Shown here: one piece after another, positions 1 to 7,912 of the stretch
Numbering within the stretch: position 1 is the first letter of the stretch
How the letters are laid out: each line of letters starts with the position of its first letter
Assembly: GCA_963752495.1 (NCBI GenBank)
Contig: CAVVYJ010000002.1
Span: 620,001-684,000, forward strand
Direction: 5' to 3'
Origin: CAVVYJ01 sp963752495
GTDB taxonomy: Bacteria; Pseudomonadota; Gammaproteobacteria; Burkholderiales; Methylophilaceae
Length of the DNA: 64,000 nt
Notes under the pieces: generated by a model
Seen by the model: the letters and a program-made list of their open reading frames with translations, nothing else
Told to the model about the DNA's origin: nothing
The model's database searches: none
Program-made: the position numbers and the translations under genes

Positions 1-254
1 TCTTTTGCATTCACTTCTGCGCCTTTGCTAATGAGCAGAGAAGCTACTTCCGCACGATCTTTGCGTGCCGCATACATGAGTGCAGTGATACCGTCTTGAT
101 CTTTTGTATCGGGATTAACGCCGCTTTCCAGCATGGCTTTAACCGTCGGCACGTCACCTTTGGATGCGGCAGTTAAAAGATAGGCAATGTCTTCTGCCGC
201 AAAGCTTAGAGTAAAGCTGAGCAACAGAAAAACATACAACAGAGCTTTTTTCAA
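1..254 (-). CDS. Secreted ankyrin-repeat protein (N-terminal part, cut by window edge)
   Basis: The minus strand reads from a TTG start just after the sucD stop and stays open to the window edge. It begins KKALLYVFLLLSFTLSFA, a clear Sec signal peptide, followed by ankyrin-type repeats recognisable by phrases such as DGITALMYAARKDRAEVASLL and SKGAEVNAKD. Ankyrin repeats are protein-binding scaffolds; with a signal peptide this one should act in the periplasm. The start lies 3 bases after the sucD stop, so it is probably read from the sucCD transcript. An ATT codon one triplet upstream is a less likely start. The C-terminus is outside the window. A second secreted ankyrin protein lies at 11428-11910. 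Confidence 0.75.
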   Translation of the reverse strand, partial: MKKALLYVFLLLSFTLSFAAEDIAYLLTAASKGDVPTVKAMLESGVNPDTKDQDGITALMYAARKDRAEVASLLISKGAEVNAK

Positions 255-257
255 AAT

Positions 258-1136
258 TTATCCTTTGCGCTTAATCGCTTCTACTACTGCTTCACCTAAC
301 GTTGCAGGCGAGTTTGCGACGACACAGCCGGCATTCTCCAGCGCTTTAATTTTATCTTCTGCACGTCCGCTACCGCCCGAGATAATCGCTCCGGCGTGCC
401 CCATGCGCTTGCCTTTTGGTGCTGTAAGGCCTGCAATATAAGCTGCGACTGGCTTGGTGACATGGTGCTTGATAAAATCAGCCGCAGCCTCTTCATCGCT
501 CCCGCCAATCTCGCCCACCATAATAATCGCTTCGGTTGCAGGGTCTGCTTCAAACATTTGCAAACACTCAATAAAATTAAGACCTTTAATCGGGTCGCCA
601 CCAATACCGATACATGTGCTTTGACCAAGTCCGAGTGCAGTAGTTTGGTGTACAGCTTCGTAGGTGAGCGTACCTGAACGCGAAACCACGCCCACCTTAC
701 CTTTGCGGTGAATGCTGCCTGGCATAATGCCGATTTTGCATTCGTCTGGGGTGATAATTCCCGGGCAGTTTGGACCAATCAATTTTGCACCGTTGGCTTT
801 TAGCGCAGCTTTTACGTTGAGCATATCCAAAACAGGAATACCCTCGGTGATGCACACAATCAATTCAATGCCGGCATCAGCGGCTTCTAATATGCCGTCC
901 GCAGCAAATGGCGGCGGCACATAAATCACGCTAGCATTTGCGCCTGTTTCGCGTACGGCATCGCGCATGGTGTTAAATACTGGCAAGTTAAGGTGTAACT
1001 GCCCGCCTTTTCCGGGCGTTACGCCGCCAACCATTTTTGTGCCGTAGGCAATTGCCTGTTCAGAGTGAAAAGTGCCTTGCTTGCCAGTAAACCCCTGACA
1101 AAGTACGCGAGTGTTTTTATTGACTAATATGCTCAT
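258..1136 (-). CDS. sucD: Succinyl-CoA ligase (ADP-forming) alpha subunit
   Basis: This 292-residue protein is full length for SucD. It carries the N-terminal CoA-binding Rossmann domain (GFTGKQGTFHSEQA near residue 15) and the ligase domain with the phosphohistidine loop GHAGAIISGGSGRAEDK near residues 246-262, whose histidine is phosphorylated during catalysis. With SucC it interconverts succinyl-CoA and succinate with nucleotide triphosphate formation in the TCA cycle. Its start overlaps the sucC stop by 4 bases (ATGA), giving translational coupling in a sucC-sucD operon. No 2-oxoglutarate dehydrogenase genes are seen in the window, so whether it works in a full cycle cannot be judged here. 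The malate thiokinase alpha subunit of the serine cycle is a relative, but nothing nearby supports that reading. Confidence 0.95.
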   Translation of the reverse strand: MSILVNKNTRVLCQGFTGKQGTFHSEQAIAYGTKMVGGVTPGKGGQLHLNLPVFNTMRDAVRETGANASVIYVPPPFAADGILEAADAGIELIVCITEGIPVLDMLNVKAALKANGAKLIGPNCPGIITPDECKIGIMPGSIHRKGKVGVVSRSGTLTYEAVHQTTALGLGQSTCIGIGGDPIKGLNFIECLQMFEADPATEAIIMVGEIGGSDEEAAADFIKHHVTKPVAAYIAGLTAPKGKRMGHAGAIISGGSGRAEDKIKALENAGCVVANSPATLGEAVVEAIKRKG

Positions 1137-2293
1137 GCGACCGCCTTGACTGCCTGCTTGGCCGCATCAGTTAAATTTTCTGCAGAGATAATATTGAGAC
1201 CACTTTCACGCAACATTTTTTTGCCCAGTTCAACGTTTGTACCTTCCAAGCGCACAACGACGGGCAGAGCCAAGCCCATTTCTTTTACTGCGGTGATAAT
1301 GCCTTCTGCGATGATATCGCAGCGCATGATACCGCCGAAAATATTCACTAAAATAGCGCGCACGTTGTTATCGGATAGAATGATTTTGAATGCCTTTGTT
1401 ACCATTTCTGCTGAAGCGCCACCGCCCACATCTAGAAAATTTGCAGGTGCGCCACCGTGGAGCTTAATTAAATCCATGGTCGCCATGGCAAGCCCTGCAC
1501 CGTTCACCATGCAGCCAATATTACCGTTAAGCGCAATGTAATTAAGCCCAGCGTGGTGCGCAACGGCTTCTTTGCTATCTTCCTGACTCCAGTCGCGTTG
1601 CTCGGCCAGTGATTTTTGGCGATAAAGCGCGTTGTCGTCCACACTCATTTTGCAATCGAGCGCGACGATTCTGCCTTCTGTAGTTACAATCAGCGGATTG
1701 ATTTCCAGCAAGCTCAAATCATTTTCTTTAAACAACTTGTATAAGCCTTTTAACAGCTTGGTAAATGCGCCAATTTGTTCGCCCTCTAAATCGAGCTTAA
1801 ATGCCAGATTACGTGCCTGAAAATCTACCAGACCATTGAGCGGGTCGCATACTTCTTGCAGGATTTTTTCAGGTTGCGTAGAAGCGATTTCTTCAATATC
1901 CATGCCGCCCGCACTGGAGGCCACAACCACAACGCGTTCTAGCGTTCTATCTACCAGCATTGATAGGTAGAGCTCGCGTGCAATGGGTAGCGTTTCTTCG
2001 ATTAAAACCTGACTCACCAGCTGGCCATCAGGCGCATTTTGGTAAGTGATGAGTGATTTTCCGAGTAAGTTGGTTGCAACACTAGCGGCTTCAGCAGCCG
2101 ATTTAACGAGCTTAACGCCACCGGCTTTCCCCCGTCCGCCTGCGTGAATTTGTGCCTTTACCACATTTGCTTTAGTTGCAAGCTCATGCACGGCGCTAAT
2201 TGTTTCTGTTTGCGTACTCGCCACGATTCCACGCGGTGTGGGTACGTTGTATTTTTGGAGCAAAGCTTTTGCTTGATATTCGTGTAGATTCAT
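1133..2293 (-). CDS. sucC: Succinyl-CoA ligase (ADP-forming) beta subunit
   Basis: A 386-residue SucC of normal length. It starts MNLHEYQAKALLQKYNVPTP, the classic beginning of the ATP-grasp domain, contains the nucleotide-binding AQIHAGGRGKAGGVKLV segment near residues 47-63, and ends with the CoA-ligase domain (LDVGGGASAEMVTKAF, VNIFGGIMRCD). It forms the heterodimer or heterotetramer with SucD. It is the first gene of the sucC-sucD-(ankyrin) run on the minus strand and is divergent from the isochorismatase-like gene. The 95-base gap between the two start codons holds an inverted repeat at 2337-2358 that could be shared by both promoters. Confidence 0.95.
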   Translation of the reverse strand: MNLHEYQAKALLQKYNVPTPRGIVASTQTETISAVHELATKANVVKAQIHAGGRGKAGGVKLVKSAAEAASVATNLLGKSLITYQNAPDGQLVSQVLIEETLPIARELYLSMLVDRTLERVVVVASSAGGMDIEEIASTQPEKILQEVCDPLNGLVDFQARNLAFKLDLEGEQIGAFTKLLKGLYKLFKENDLSLLEINPLIVTTEGRIVALDCKMSVDDNALYRQKSLAEQRDWSQEDSKEAVAHHAGLNYIALNGNIGCMVNGAGLAMATMDLIKLHGGAPANFLDVGGGASAEMVTKAFKIILSDNNVRAILVNIFGGIMRCDIIAEGIITAVKEMGLALPVVVRLEGTNVELGKKMLRESGLNIISAENLTDAAKQAVKAVA

Positions 2294-2336
2294 TTTAGAC
2301 TGATTTTTTTAGTAGGTAGTATTTTCGCGCAAAAGC

Positions 2337-2358
2337 GAGTTTCTTGCCAGCGAAACTC
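2337..2358. promoter_or_regulatory. Inverted repeat in the sucC/isochorismatase divergent gap
   Basis: GAGTTTC and GAAACTC are perfect 7-base inverted arms around an 8-base centre. They lie 31 bases upstream of the isochorismatase-like start and 44 bases upstream of sucC. This could be an operator or a leader hairpin. No regulator is known from the sequence, so the assignment rests only on symmetry and position. Confidence 0.3.
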
Positions 2359-2388
2359 AACCTAACCATAACAACTGTGGAGAAAATA

Positions 2389-2988
2389 ATGACAACTGCC
2401 TCACCTAGCTTGCGTGACATTACGGGTATGGGCTACAGCCCTGCAAGTTTAAAAGATTCCGCATTGATTATGGTGGATTGTCAAAACACCTACCGACAGG
2501 GGGTCATGCAGCTTGTGAATGTGGAGCCAGCCATTAAAGAAGCGCAAAAACTGTTGCAATTAGCGCGCGATTTGCGCATTCCTATTATCCATATTCAGCA
2601 TGATGCTGGCGTAGGTACGCCGTATGACGTTACGGCAGAAATTGGTGCTATTTCACCAGAAGTATCACCAAAAAATGGGGAAGCGGTTGTCGTTAAAAAT
2701 TATCCCAATTCATTTGTAGCTACGCCCTTAGAGGCGCAACTTAAAGCGCTTGGCATCGAGAATGTGGTGATTGCTGGCTTTATGACACACATGTGTATTA
2801 ACTCTACTGCGCGCGGTGCGTTTAATTTGGGATTTAAGCCAACGGTAGTGGCCAGCGCCTGCGCCACACGTAGTCTAGTGGGTGCAAATGGCAAAGTGAT
2901 TGATGCACAAACCATGCACGACAGTGCGCTAGCAGCGATAAGGGATTTATTTGCTGTAGTGGTGGATGATGTTGCACACTTAAATTGA
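2389..2988 (+). CDS. Isochorismatase-like cysteine hydrolase
   Basis: I place the start at the ATG at 2389 because GGAG lies 7 bases upstream; an in-frame start at 2344 has no such site. The 199-residue product has the cysteine hydrolase fold: the Asp of MVDCQN (residue 30), the Lys of VVVKNYPNSF (103) and the Cys of THMCINSTARGA (136) form the expected Asp-Lys-Cys triad. Family members hydrolyse isochorismate, nicotinamide, N-carbamoylsarcosine or similar amides. The substrate here cannot be told from sequence. There is no siderophore or NAD-salvage gene beside it, so a stand-alone amidohydrolase of unknown substrate is the safest description. A strong terminator follows. Confidence 0.88.
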   Translation: MTTASPSLRDITGMGYSPASLKDSALIMVDCQNTYRQGVMQLVNVEPAIKEAQKLLQLARDLRIPIIHIQHDAGVGTPYDVTAEIGAISPEVSPKNGEAVVVKNYPNSFVATPLEAQLKALGIENVVIAGFMTHMCINSTARGAFNLGFKPTVVASACATRSLVGANGKVIDAQTMHDSALAAIRDLFAVVVDDVAHLN

Positions 2989-3001
2989 TAAGAGAAAAAT
3001 T

Positions 3002-3033
3002 AAAAAGCCACAGTGCGTTACTGTGGCTTTTTT
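3002..3033. terminator. Bidirectional intrinsic terminator
   Basis: AAAAAGCCACAG, a short loop and CTGTGGCTTTTTT form a perfect stem flanked by A and T runs. It sits between the convergent ends of the isochorismatase-like gene (plus) and the membrane cytochrome gene (minus), so it can stop transcription from both sides. Confidence 0.85.
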
Positions 3034-3051
3034 AAATGCAGTCTGGGCAGA

Positions 3052-3822
3052 TTATAAATCCTGCTCCCATACGTTGCCGTAAATTTTGCCGTTGCGACAC
3101 AAGAAAAACATCTGATACATACTCACTACCCACATGTAAGTTGAGGCAAGGCCATAGCCAATGCCACCAATAATGGTTAGCCAGGCAAAACCGGGGTGAA
3201 GTTTGGTGAGCCACCACGACATGATGTCTAAAATCAGGAAACCAAAAGGGAATGCAATCGCCAATACTTTAAGCTTTTTGGGAACATTAACTGCAAAGCT
3301 AAAGATGAATCCCATAAAGAAAAAGATAAAGCTAATGCCAAATAAGTGAATATGCGAAACTCGGGTTAAGCCTTCAATGGTTGCACCGGTATTGGTTTTA
3401 GAGACTTTTTTCACTTCCTCATATTTGGTGAAGTCTGGAATACCCGGAATTTGGCTGTGACACATAATGCAGTGCTCTGCGAACACGGCCTTAAAATGAC
3501 TATTCCATTGTGCCTCTGGTGCGCCTTCTTGTGCCCATTTGATAATATCCTCGCGAACTTCAGTAGGTGCTTTATCAATCATGGAGCCGTTAAGCTTGCT
3601 GGCGATTTTGGTGCCGCTACGGTCACCATAATAGCTGTAAACAATATCATTTACGGATAAACCCACTTTACCATCGGCCATGCCATGAGTGAGTAAAATC
3701 TGCAAGCCAGCCATACATAGCCCCACACCGATTACCAGCAGATAGCCTACAAAGAGTGTCTTGATAGGCAAGGGCATATTGGGAAGATTTAACCAAGCAA
3801 GGTTAGGCGGTGCAGGTTTCAT
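3052..3822 (-). CDS. Membrane-anchored c-type cytochrome protein
   Basis: The 256-residue product has one membrane helix at about residues 20-44, a periplasmic stretch, then three helices at about 158-240. The stretch before the second helix carries a single heme c attachment site, C118-I-M-C121-H122. Histidines in the VSHIHLFG segment at the start of the second helix could ligate a heme or a quinone-site metal. No standard complex subunit matches by eye. It resembles conserved membrane cytochromes of betaproteobacterial chemolithotrophs and methylotrophs, but I cannot name the family. It is a single-gene unit divergent from serB. A role in electron transfer at the membrane follows from the heme site; partners are unknown. 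Confidence 0.8.
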   Translation of the reverse strand: MKPAPPNLAWLNLPNMPLPIKTLFVGYLLVIGVGLCMAGLQILLTHGMADGKVGLSVNDIVYSYYGDRSGTKIASKLNGSMIDKAPTEVREDIIKWAQEGAPEAQWNSHFKAVFAEHCIMCHSQIPGIPDFTKYEEVKKVSKTNTGATIEGLTRVSHIHLFGISFIFFFMGFIFSFAVNVPKKLKVLAIAFPFGFLILDIMSWWLTKLHPGFAWLTIIGGIGYGLASTYMWVVSMYQMFFLCRNGKIYGNVWEQDL

Positions 3823-3938
3823 TTTTTCTCACATATAAATAATATACAATTCGACGGTAGCATAACACTCCATGGTCCATATTTGAATGCGTAAACAGAA
3901 AGTAAATCACCCCTTAACTCCCTTGCAATATTGCTAAC

Positions 3939-3947
3939 TGCTATAAT
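3939..3947 (+). promoter_or_regulatory. Extended -10 promoter element of serB
   Basis: TGCTATAAT is a perfect extended -10 (TG-n-TATAAT) ending 27 bases before the serB ATG. No good -35 hexamer is seen at the normal distance, which is typical for extended -10 promoters. Confidence 0.45.
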
Positions 3948-3974
3948 TTATCTTTTGATTTATCGGGCATATCC

Positions 3975-4826
3975 ATGCGTTTAGTTGTTCAAGGTAGCGC
4001 TATTACTGTGGCGCATCTCACACATATTCATCGTTTAATCGGCGGCAGTACCCAATTTATGCAAGTGGGTGAGTTTGCCTATTATCTGGCTATTCAATCC
4101 ACAAACAAACCATTAGAAGTTTCTAGCGTGCAGAAGTTTTGTGCTGAGCAGAGCATTGATTGTGCGTTGGTGCCAGATGCCCAACGTTTAAGTCATTTCG
4201 GCCTTTGTGTGATGGACATGGATTCGACCTTGATTGCGATTGAGTGCATCGACGAAATTGCCGACATGATGAATTTAAAGCCGCAAGTAGCAGCGATTAC
4301 CGAGGCCGCTATGCGTGGCGAATTGGACTTTCCTGCAAGTTTAAGAAAGCGCGTGGCGTTGCTAAAAGGCTTGGATGAAAGCCAGTTGCAGCGTGTGATT
4401 GATGAGCGCCTGAAACTTAACCCCGGTGCCGTGCAGTGGATTGCCGCGTGCAAAGCCAACAACATTAAAACTATGGTGGTTTCTGGCGGATTCACCATGT
4501 TCGTAAATCACACCAAAGCCTTGCTGGGGTTGGATTATGCCGTGGCGAATACGCTGGAAATTGTGGACGGCAAACTCACTGGCAACGTACTGGGCGATAT
4601 TGTAGATGCCGATAGAAAAGCGTTTGAGCTCACAAAACTGCGTGATGAATTGGGCTTAATACAAAGCCAAACCATTGCCATTGGTGATGGTGCGAATGAT
4701 TTGAAAATGATGGCTGCCGCGGGTGTTGGCATTGCCTATCATGCCAAACCAGTGGTGCAAGAGCAGGCTACCTATGCGATAAATCATATAGGGTTGGATG
4801 GCGTAACTAATCTGTTTGTTACATAA
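3975..4826 (+). CDS. serB: Phosphoserine phosphatase
   Basis: A 283-residue HAD-superfamily enzyme. The nucleophile motif is DMDST (Asp81 nucleophile, Asp83 acid/base), followed by the SerB cap (ECIDEIADM), motif II in VVSGGFTMF and motif IV in GDGANDLKMM. It releases phosphate from phosphoserine in the last step of serine synthesis. The N-terminal 70 residues are a degenerate ACT-like domain, as in other long SerB proteins. The gene stands alone with its own extended -10 promoter and is divergent from the cytochrome gene. Confidence 0.95.
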   Translation: MRLVVQGSAITVAHLTHIHRLIGGSTQFMQVGEFAYYLAIQSTNKPLEVSSVQKFCAEQSIDCALVPDAQRLSHFGLCVMDMDSTLIAIECIDEIADMMNLKPQVAAITEAAMRGELDFPASLRKRVALLKGLDESQLQRVIDERLKLNPGAVQWIAACKANNIKTMVVSGGFTMFVNHTKALLGLDYAVANTLEIVDGKLTGNVLGDIVDADRKAFELTKLRDELGLIQSQTIAIGDGANDLKMMAAAGVGIAYHAKPVVQEQATYAINHIGLDGVTNLFVT

Positions 4827-4866
4827 AATTAAGCAATCAAGTTAGTGGCCTAAGATTGTGTTTGCA

Positions 4867-4907
4867 TTGACTTGAATCAAATATGCCAGTTTGTTTTGGA
4901 TTAAGAT
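4867..4907 (+). promoter_or_regulatory. FNR/CRP-type class II promoter of ppk2
   Basis: TTGAC-TTGA-ATCAA at 4867-4880 matches the FNR-type palindrome TTGAT-N4-ATCAA at 9 of 10 positions. A -10-like TAAGAT lies at 4902-4907, which implies a start near 4914-4915 and puts the palindrome centre at about -41.5, the class II activator position. There is no -35 hexamer, as expected for an activator-dependent promoter. The box match and the spacing are visible; the identity of the regulator is inferred. Confidence 0.55.
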
Positions 4908-4988
4908 GGAAGGTCTAATTGAGCTATTTGATGTCTTAACCACTTGGACAGATAGCTCAGCAACTTGACAGAAAATTAATGAGGTCAT

Positions 4989-6146
4989 ATGAATAGCCCA
5001 CATGACAAATTAACGCAGCCTGCTTCTCGGGCTGTTCGCAAATCTCCAGATAGCAGACGTTTAGTTAGTAAGGGAGATCGCGCACCCAAACTGACAGCTG
5101 AAGGGATTGAAGAGTTCGTCGTAAAACAGGCAGACGCAAGCGCCAAAGAAACACAAGCCATCGCGATGCAGGATATTGCCGAACGCCTGAGAGGTGCGAG
5201 TGCGACAGATATCGCTAAAACTTTGCAAGCGATTGTAGATGGCACGTCACCAGATGACGCAGAGATTTTACGCAAGGCATTGCTAGAGCGTCCAATGCCG
5301 ATGATCAAGCAAAGCAACAGTCCGGATGACGTGCTTTCAGACGATTGGCGTGAAGGGGGTTATCCATATAAAAACCTCATGCTTCGCAAGAATTACGAAG
5401 AGCAAAAATATGCGTTGCAAGTGGAGTTGCTAAAACTACAAGCCTGGGTGAAAGAAACAGGGCAGCGCGTAGTGATTCTGTTCGAGGGTCGTGATGCCGC
5501 CGGTAAGGGTGGCACTATCAAACGTATCATGGAGCATTTAAATCCGCGTGGTGCTCATGTCGTCGCGCTGGAAAAGCCGACAGAACTTGAGCGCAGTCAA
5601 TGGTACTTTCAGCGCTATATTCAACATCTGCCTAGCGCTGGTGAAATCGTACTATTTGACCGCTCTTGGTATAACCGCGCGGGTGTAGAGCGCGTCATGG
5701 GGTTTTGTACCAATGATGAATACAATGAGTTTATGCGACAGGCGCCCGAGTTTGAGCGCAACTTGATTCGTAGTGGCATTCATGTGATTAAGTTCTGGTT
5801 TTCTGTGAGTAAAAAAGAGCAACGACGTCGTTTCAAAGAGCGTCAGGTGCACCCATTGAAACAATGGAAGCTCAGCCCGATTGACTTAGCTTCATTGGAT
5901 AAGTGGGATGAATACACCAAAGCTAAAGAGGCAATGTTTTTCTATACCGACACAGCCGACGTGCCATGGACGGTGATTAAATCCGATTGCAAAAAACGAG
6001 CGCGTCTTAATGCCATGCGCTACGTATTACACAAATTGCCCTATCACCAAAAAGACTTAAGTCGCATCGGCGCGCTAGATCCGCTAATCGTTGGGCGCGC
6101 ACATGTTGTTTATGAGCAGGGCGAAAAAGAGAGTGCCATCTTATAG
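4989..6146 (+). CDS. ppk2: Polyphosphate kinase 2
   Basis: The 385-residue protein has an unrelated, charged N-terminal extension of about 115 residues before the PPK2 domain. The domain shows the Walker A loop FEGRDAAGKGG (about residues 166-176), the Walker B region DRSWYNRAGVERVMGF starting at Asp224, and the lid region with KEQRRRF. PPK2 enzymes use polyphosphate to phosphorylate nucleotides, mostly GDP or ADP. The long one-domain form with a variable N-terminus suggests class I, acting on nucleoside diphosphates. The gene is alone, convergent with the DUF455 gene with only 6 bases between the stops, and has an FNR-like promoter. Confidence 0.93.
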   Translation: MNSPHDKLTQPASRAVRKSPDSRRLVSKGDRAPKLTAEGIEEFVVKQADASAKETQAIAMQDIAERLRGASATDIAKTLQAIVDGTSPDDAEILRKALLERPMPMIKQSNSPDDVLSDDWREGGYPYKNLMLRKNYEEQKYALQVELLKLQAWVKETGQRVVILFEGRDAAGKGGTIKRIMEHLNPRGAHVVALEKPTELERSQWYFQRYIQHLPSAGEIVLFDRSWYNRAGVERVMGFCTNDEYNEFMRQAPEFERNLIRSGIHVIKFWFSVSKKEQRRRFKERQVHPLKQWKLSPIDLASLDKWDEYTKAKEAMFFYTDTADVPWTVIKSDCKKRARLNAMRYVLHKLPYHQKDLSRIGALDPLIVGRAHVVYEQGEKESAIL

Positions 6147-6152
6147 CAGGTG

Positions 6153-6968
6153 TTAACCTAATAGCATCAGTTCATCTTCACTAAACCCAGCCCTGCGCCT
6201 TGCTTCCAGATTAAATGGCGGTTTCAGTTTTGGTGCGCTGTAATCAACGCAAAGCTTTTCAAAGGCCGCAATCGGTTCTAGTTTGCGCTCTCCACATAGC
6301 CAGTTAAACCAAGTATTGCCAATTGCCACATGTCCAATTTCATCGCGCAGAATAATATCTAAAATCTCGGCGGCTTTTGTGTCGCCCGCTTGTGCGAGTT
6401 TGTTGCGTAATGCGGGTGCGGCATCAAGTCCGCGTGCTTCGAGCGTGCGCGGAACTAAAGCCATTCTCGCAAGCACATCATCTTTGGTGCGTTCGACCAT
6501 TTCCCACAGGCTGTTATGCGCATTAAAACTGCCGTATTCAAAGCCTAAACTTTGCAAATGCGCATTGAGTAGCGAGAAGTGATAAGCCTCTTCTGCCGCT
6601 ACTTTTAGCCAATCTTGATAGTATTGAATTGGCAAACCCGAAAAGCGCCAAATCGCATCTAAGGCCAAATTGATAGCATTAAACTCAATGTGGGCAAGGG
6701 CATGGATTAAAGCTGCGCGGCCTTCTGCGCTGCGCATGGAACGCTTTTCTAAATCTTTTGGCGGGACTAATTTTGGTGCAAGTGGTTTGCCTGGAATCCT
6801 CGCATTTTCTGGTAATTGGATTTCAGTATTTAAATTGACTTCACCCGCCAAAAACGCTTTTTGCAAGCCAAGTACACCATTTGCTTTGCGTGCAGGTTCG
6901 TTTGCAAGTAGCCAATTGAGCGCACTTTCGCGCAGCTCGATGGATTCTAAATAACAGGTATTTTTCAT
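6153..6968 (-). CDS. DUF455 ferritin-like (diiron) protein
   Basis: The 271-residue product belongs to the DUF455 family. It has metal-ligand style motifs in long helices: HALAHIEFNAI near residue 90, AAEEAYHFSLL near 124, and RDEIGHVAIGNTWF near 210. This pattern of Glu and His pairs is that of a ferritin-like four-helix bundle. The function of the family is not established; a relation to tRNA-modifying diiron hydroxylases such as MiaE has been suggested on fold grounds. It is a single-gene unit on the minus strand. Confidence 0.85.
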   Translation of the reverse strand: MKNTCYLESIELRESALNWLLANEPARKANGVLGLQKAFLAGEVNLNTEIQLPENARIPGKPLAPKLVPPKDLEKRSMRSAEGRAALIHALAHIEFNAINLALDAIWRFSGLPIQYYQDWLKVAAEEAYHFSLLNAHLQSLGFEYGSFNAHNSLWEMVERTKDDVLARMALVPRTLEARGLDAAPALRNKLAQAGDTKAAEILDIILRDEIGHVAIGNTWFNWLCGERKLEPIAAFEKLCVDYSAPKLKPPFNLEARRRAGFSEDELMLLG

Positions 6969-7026
6969 AAAGAACTAACGCCCTACAACCCTTATGGATA
7001 TTGGCTTGCAGAGCATGTGATAAGCA

Positions 7027-7902
7027 TTACTTGATTGGAATAAAGTCGAGCTCGCCTGCCTTCATATCCGGCACCATGAGATATTTTTCATCTTTGGTCA
7101 TCGCAATATCGGCTGCAGATTGATAGCCTTCTTTAATGAGCGTCACATCACCCTTGGTGCTAACGCTGAACACTTTTCCGCCTTTCCAATCGCTAACAAA
7201 CATGGTGCCGTTAGAGTGGTGCACAATACCATCGCCACCGCCAAAGCCCTCTGCAATGTCGTTTAGCACGCCAGTTTTTTGGTTAAAGCTATAGAGGATG
7301 CCGGAGGCGAAATCAACCTCGATTAACACCTCACCTGTGTCGTCTGCCAGTAAGCCATTGGGCGCTTTAATGCGTGCGTCTTTTAGATCGTTGATAAGTA
7401 AAGTGACTTTGCCAGCAGCATCTATTTTATAAATGGCGCCGCCTTTGCCTGTTTTGAAAATATCGCCGCTGTCACTCACATACAAATTGCCCTGCGGATC
7501 TGCTTCTAAATCGTTTAAAAACTGTGGCGCAAAAGTAAAAGCAGAAGCTGCGACAAATACGCTGGCTTTGCCATCTGGCGTTATTTTCAGTACTTTATTG
7601 TTATCAGCAACAAATAAATTTTGCCCGATAATCGCTAAGCCTTTCGGGTCATCTAAGCCGCTGGCATATACCGAAGCTTTCCCAGCTTTATCAATCACGG
7701 TAATCTGGCCATCTCCATTTTTACCAAATTCGTTGATTTCCGAAATAAAAATACGACCATCTTTGGCTTGCACGACGGATTCTGGCGTTTTTAAACCAGT
7801 TACTTTTTGCGGAACATAAGTAATGGGAGTTGTGCTTTGGCAGCCTAGCAGCAGCGCATTGGCAGCCAATAGTGTAGCGAGTTTTAACGATTTGTTCTTC
7901 AT
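7027..7902 (-). CDS. SMP-30/gluconolactonase-like beta-propeller lipoprotein
   Basis: I start at 7902 because AAGGAAAT lies just upstream. The 291-residue protein opens with a lipoprotein signal ending ANALLLGCQST (lipobox LLGC), so it should be anchored to a membrane from the periplasm. The rest is a six-bladed propeller with repeating turns such as DGRIFISEIN, GLAIIGQNLFVAD, GNLYVSDSGDIF and GTMFVSDWKGG. Relatives hydrolyse sugar lactones, which would suit removal of the lactone made by the PQQ sugar dehydrogenase two genes upstream. It is the last gene of the five-gene operon starting at 11348. The lactonase role is inference. Confidence 0.8.
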   Translation of the reverse strand: MKNKSLKLATLLAANALLLGCQSTTPITYVPQKVTGLKTPESVVQAKDGRIFISEINEFGKNGDGQITVIDKAGKASVYASGLDDPKGLAIIGQNLFVADNNKVLKITPDGKASVFVAASAFTFAPQFLNDLEADPQGNLYVSDSGDIFKTGKGGAIYKIDAAGKVTLLINDLKDARIKAPNGLLADDTGEVLIEVDFASGILYSFNQKTGVLNDIAEGFGGGDGIVHHSNGTMFVSDWKGGKVFSVSTKGDVTLIKEGYQSAADIAMTKDEKYLMVPDMKAGELDFIPIK

Positions 7903-7912
7903 TTGGATTTCC

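Noticed and set aside
258..2293. Malate thiokinase (mtkAB) instead of sucCD
   Set aside because: The families are related, but no serine-cycle genes are adjacent and lengths and motifs fit SucCD.
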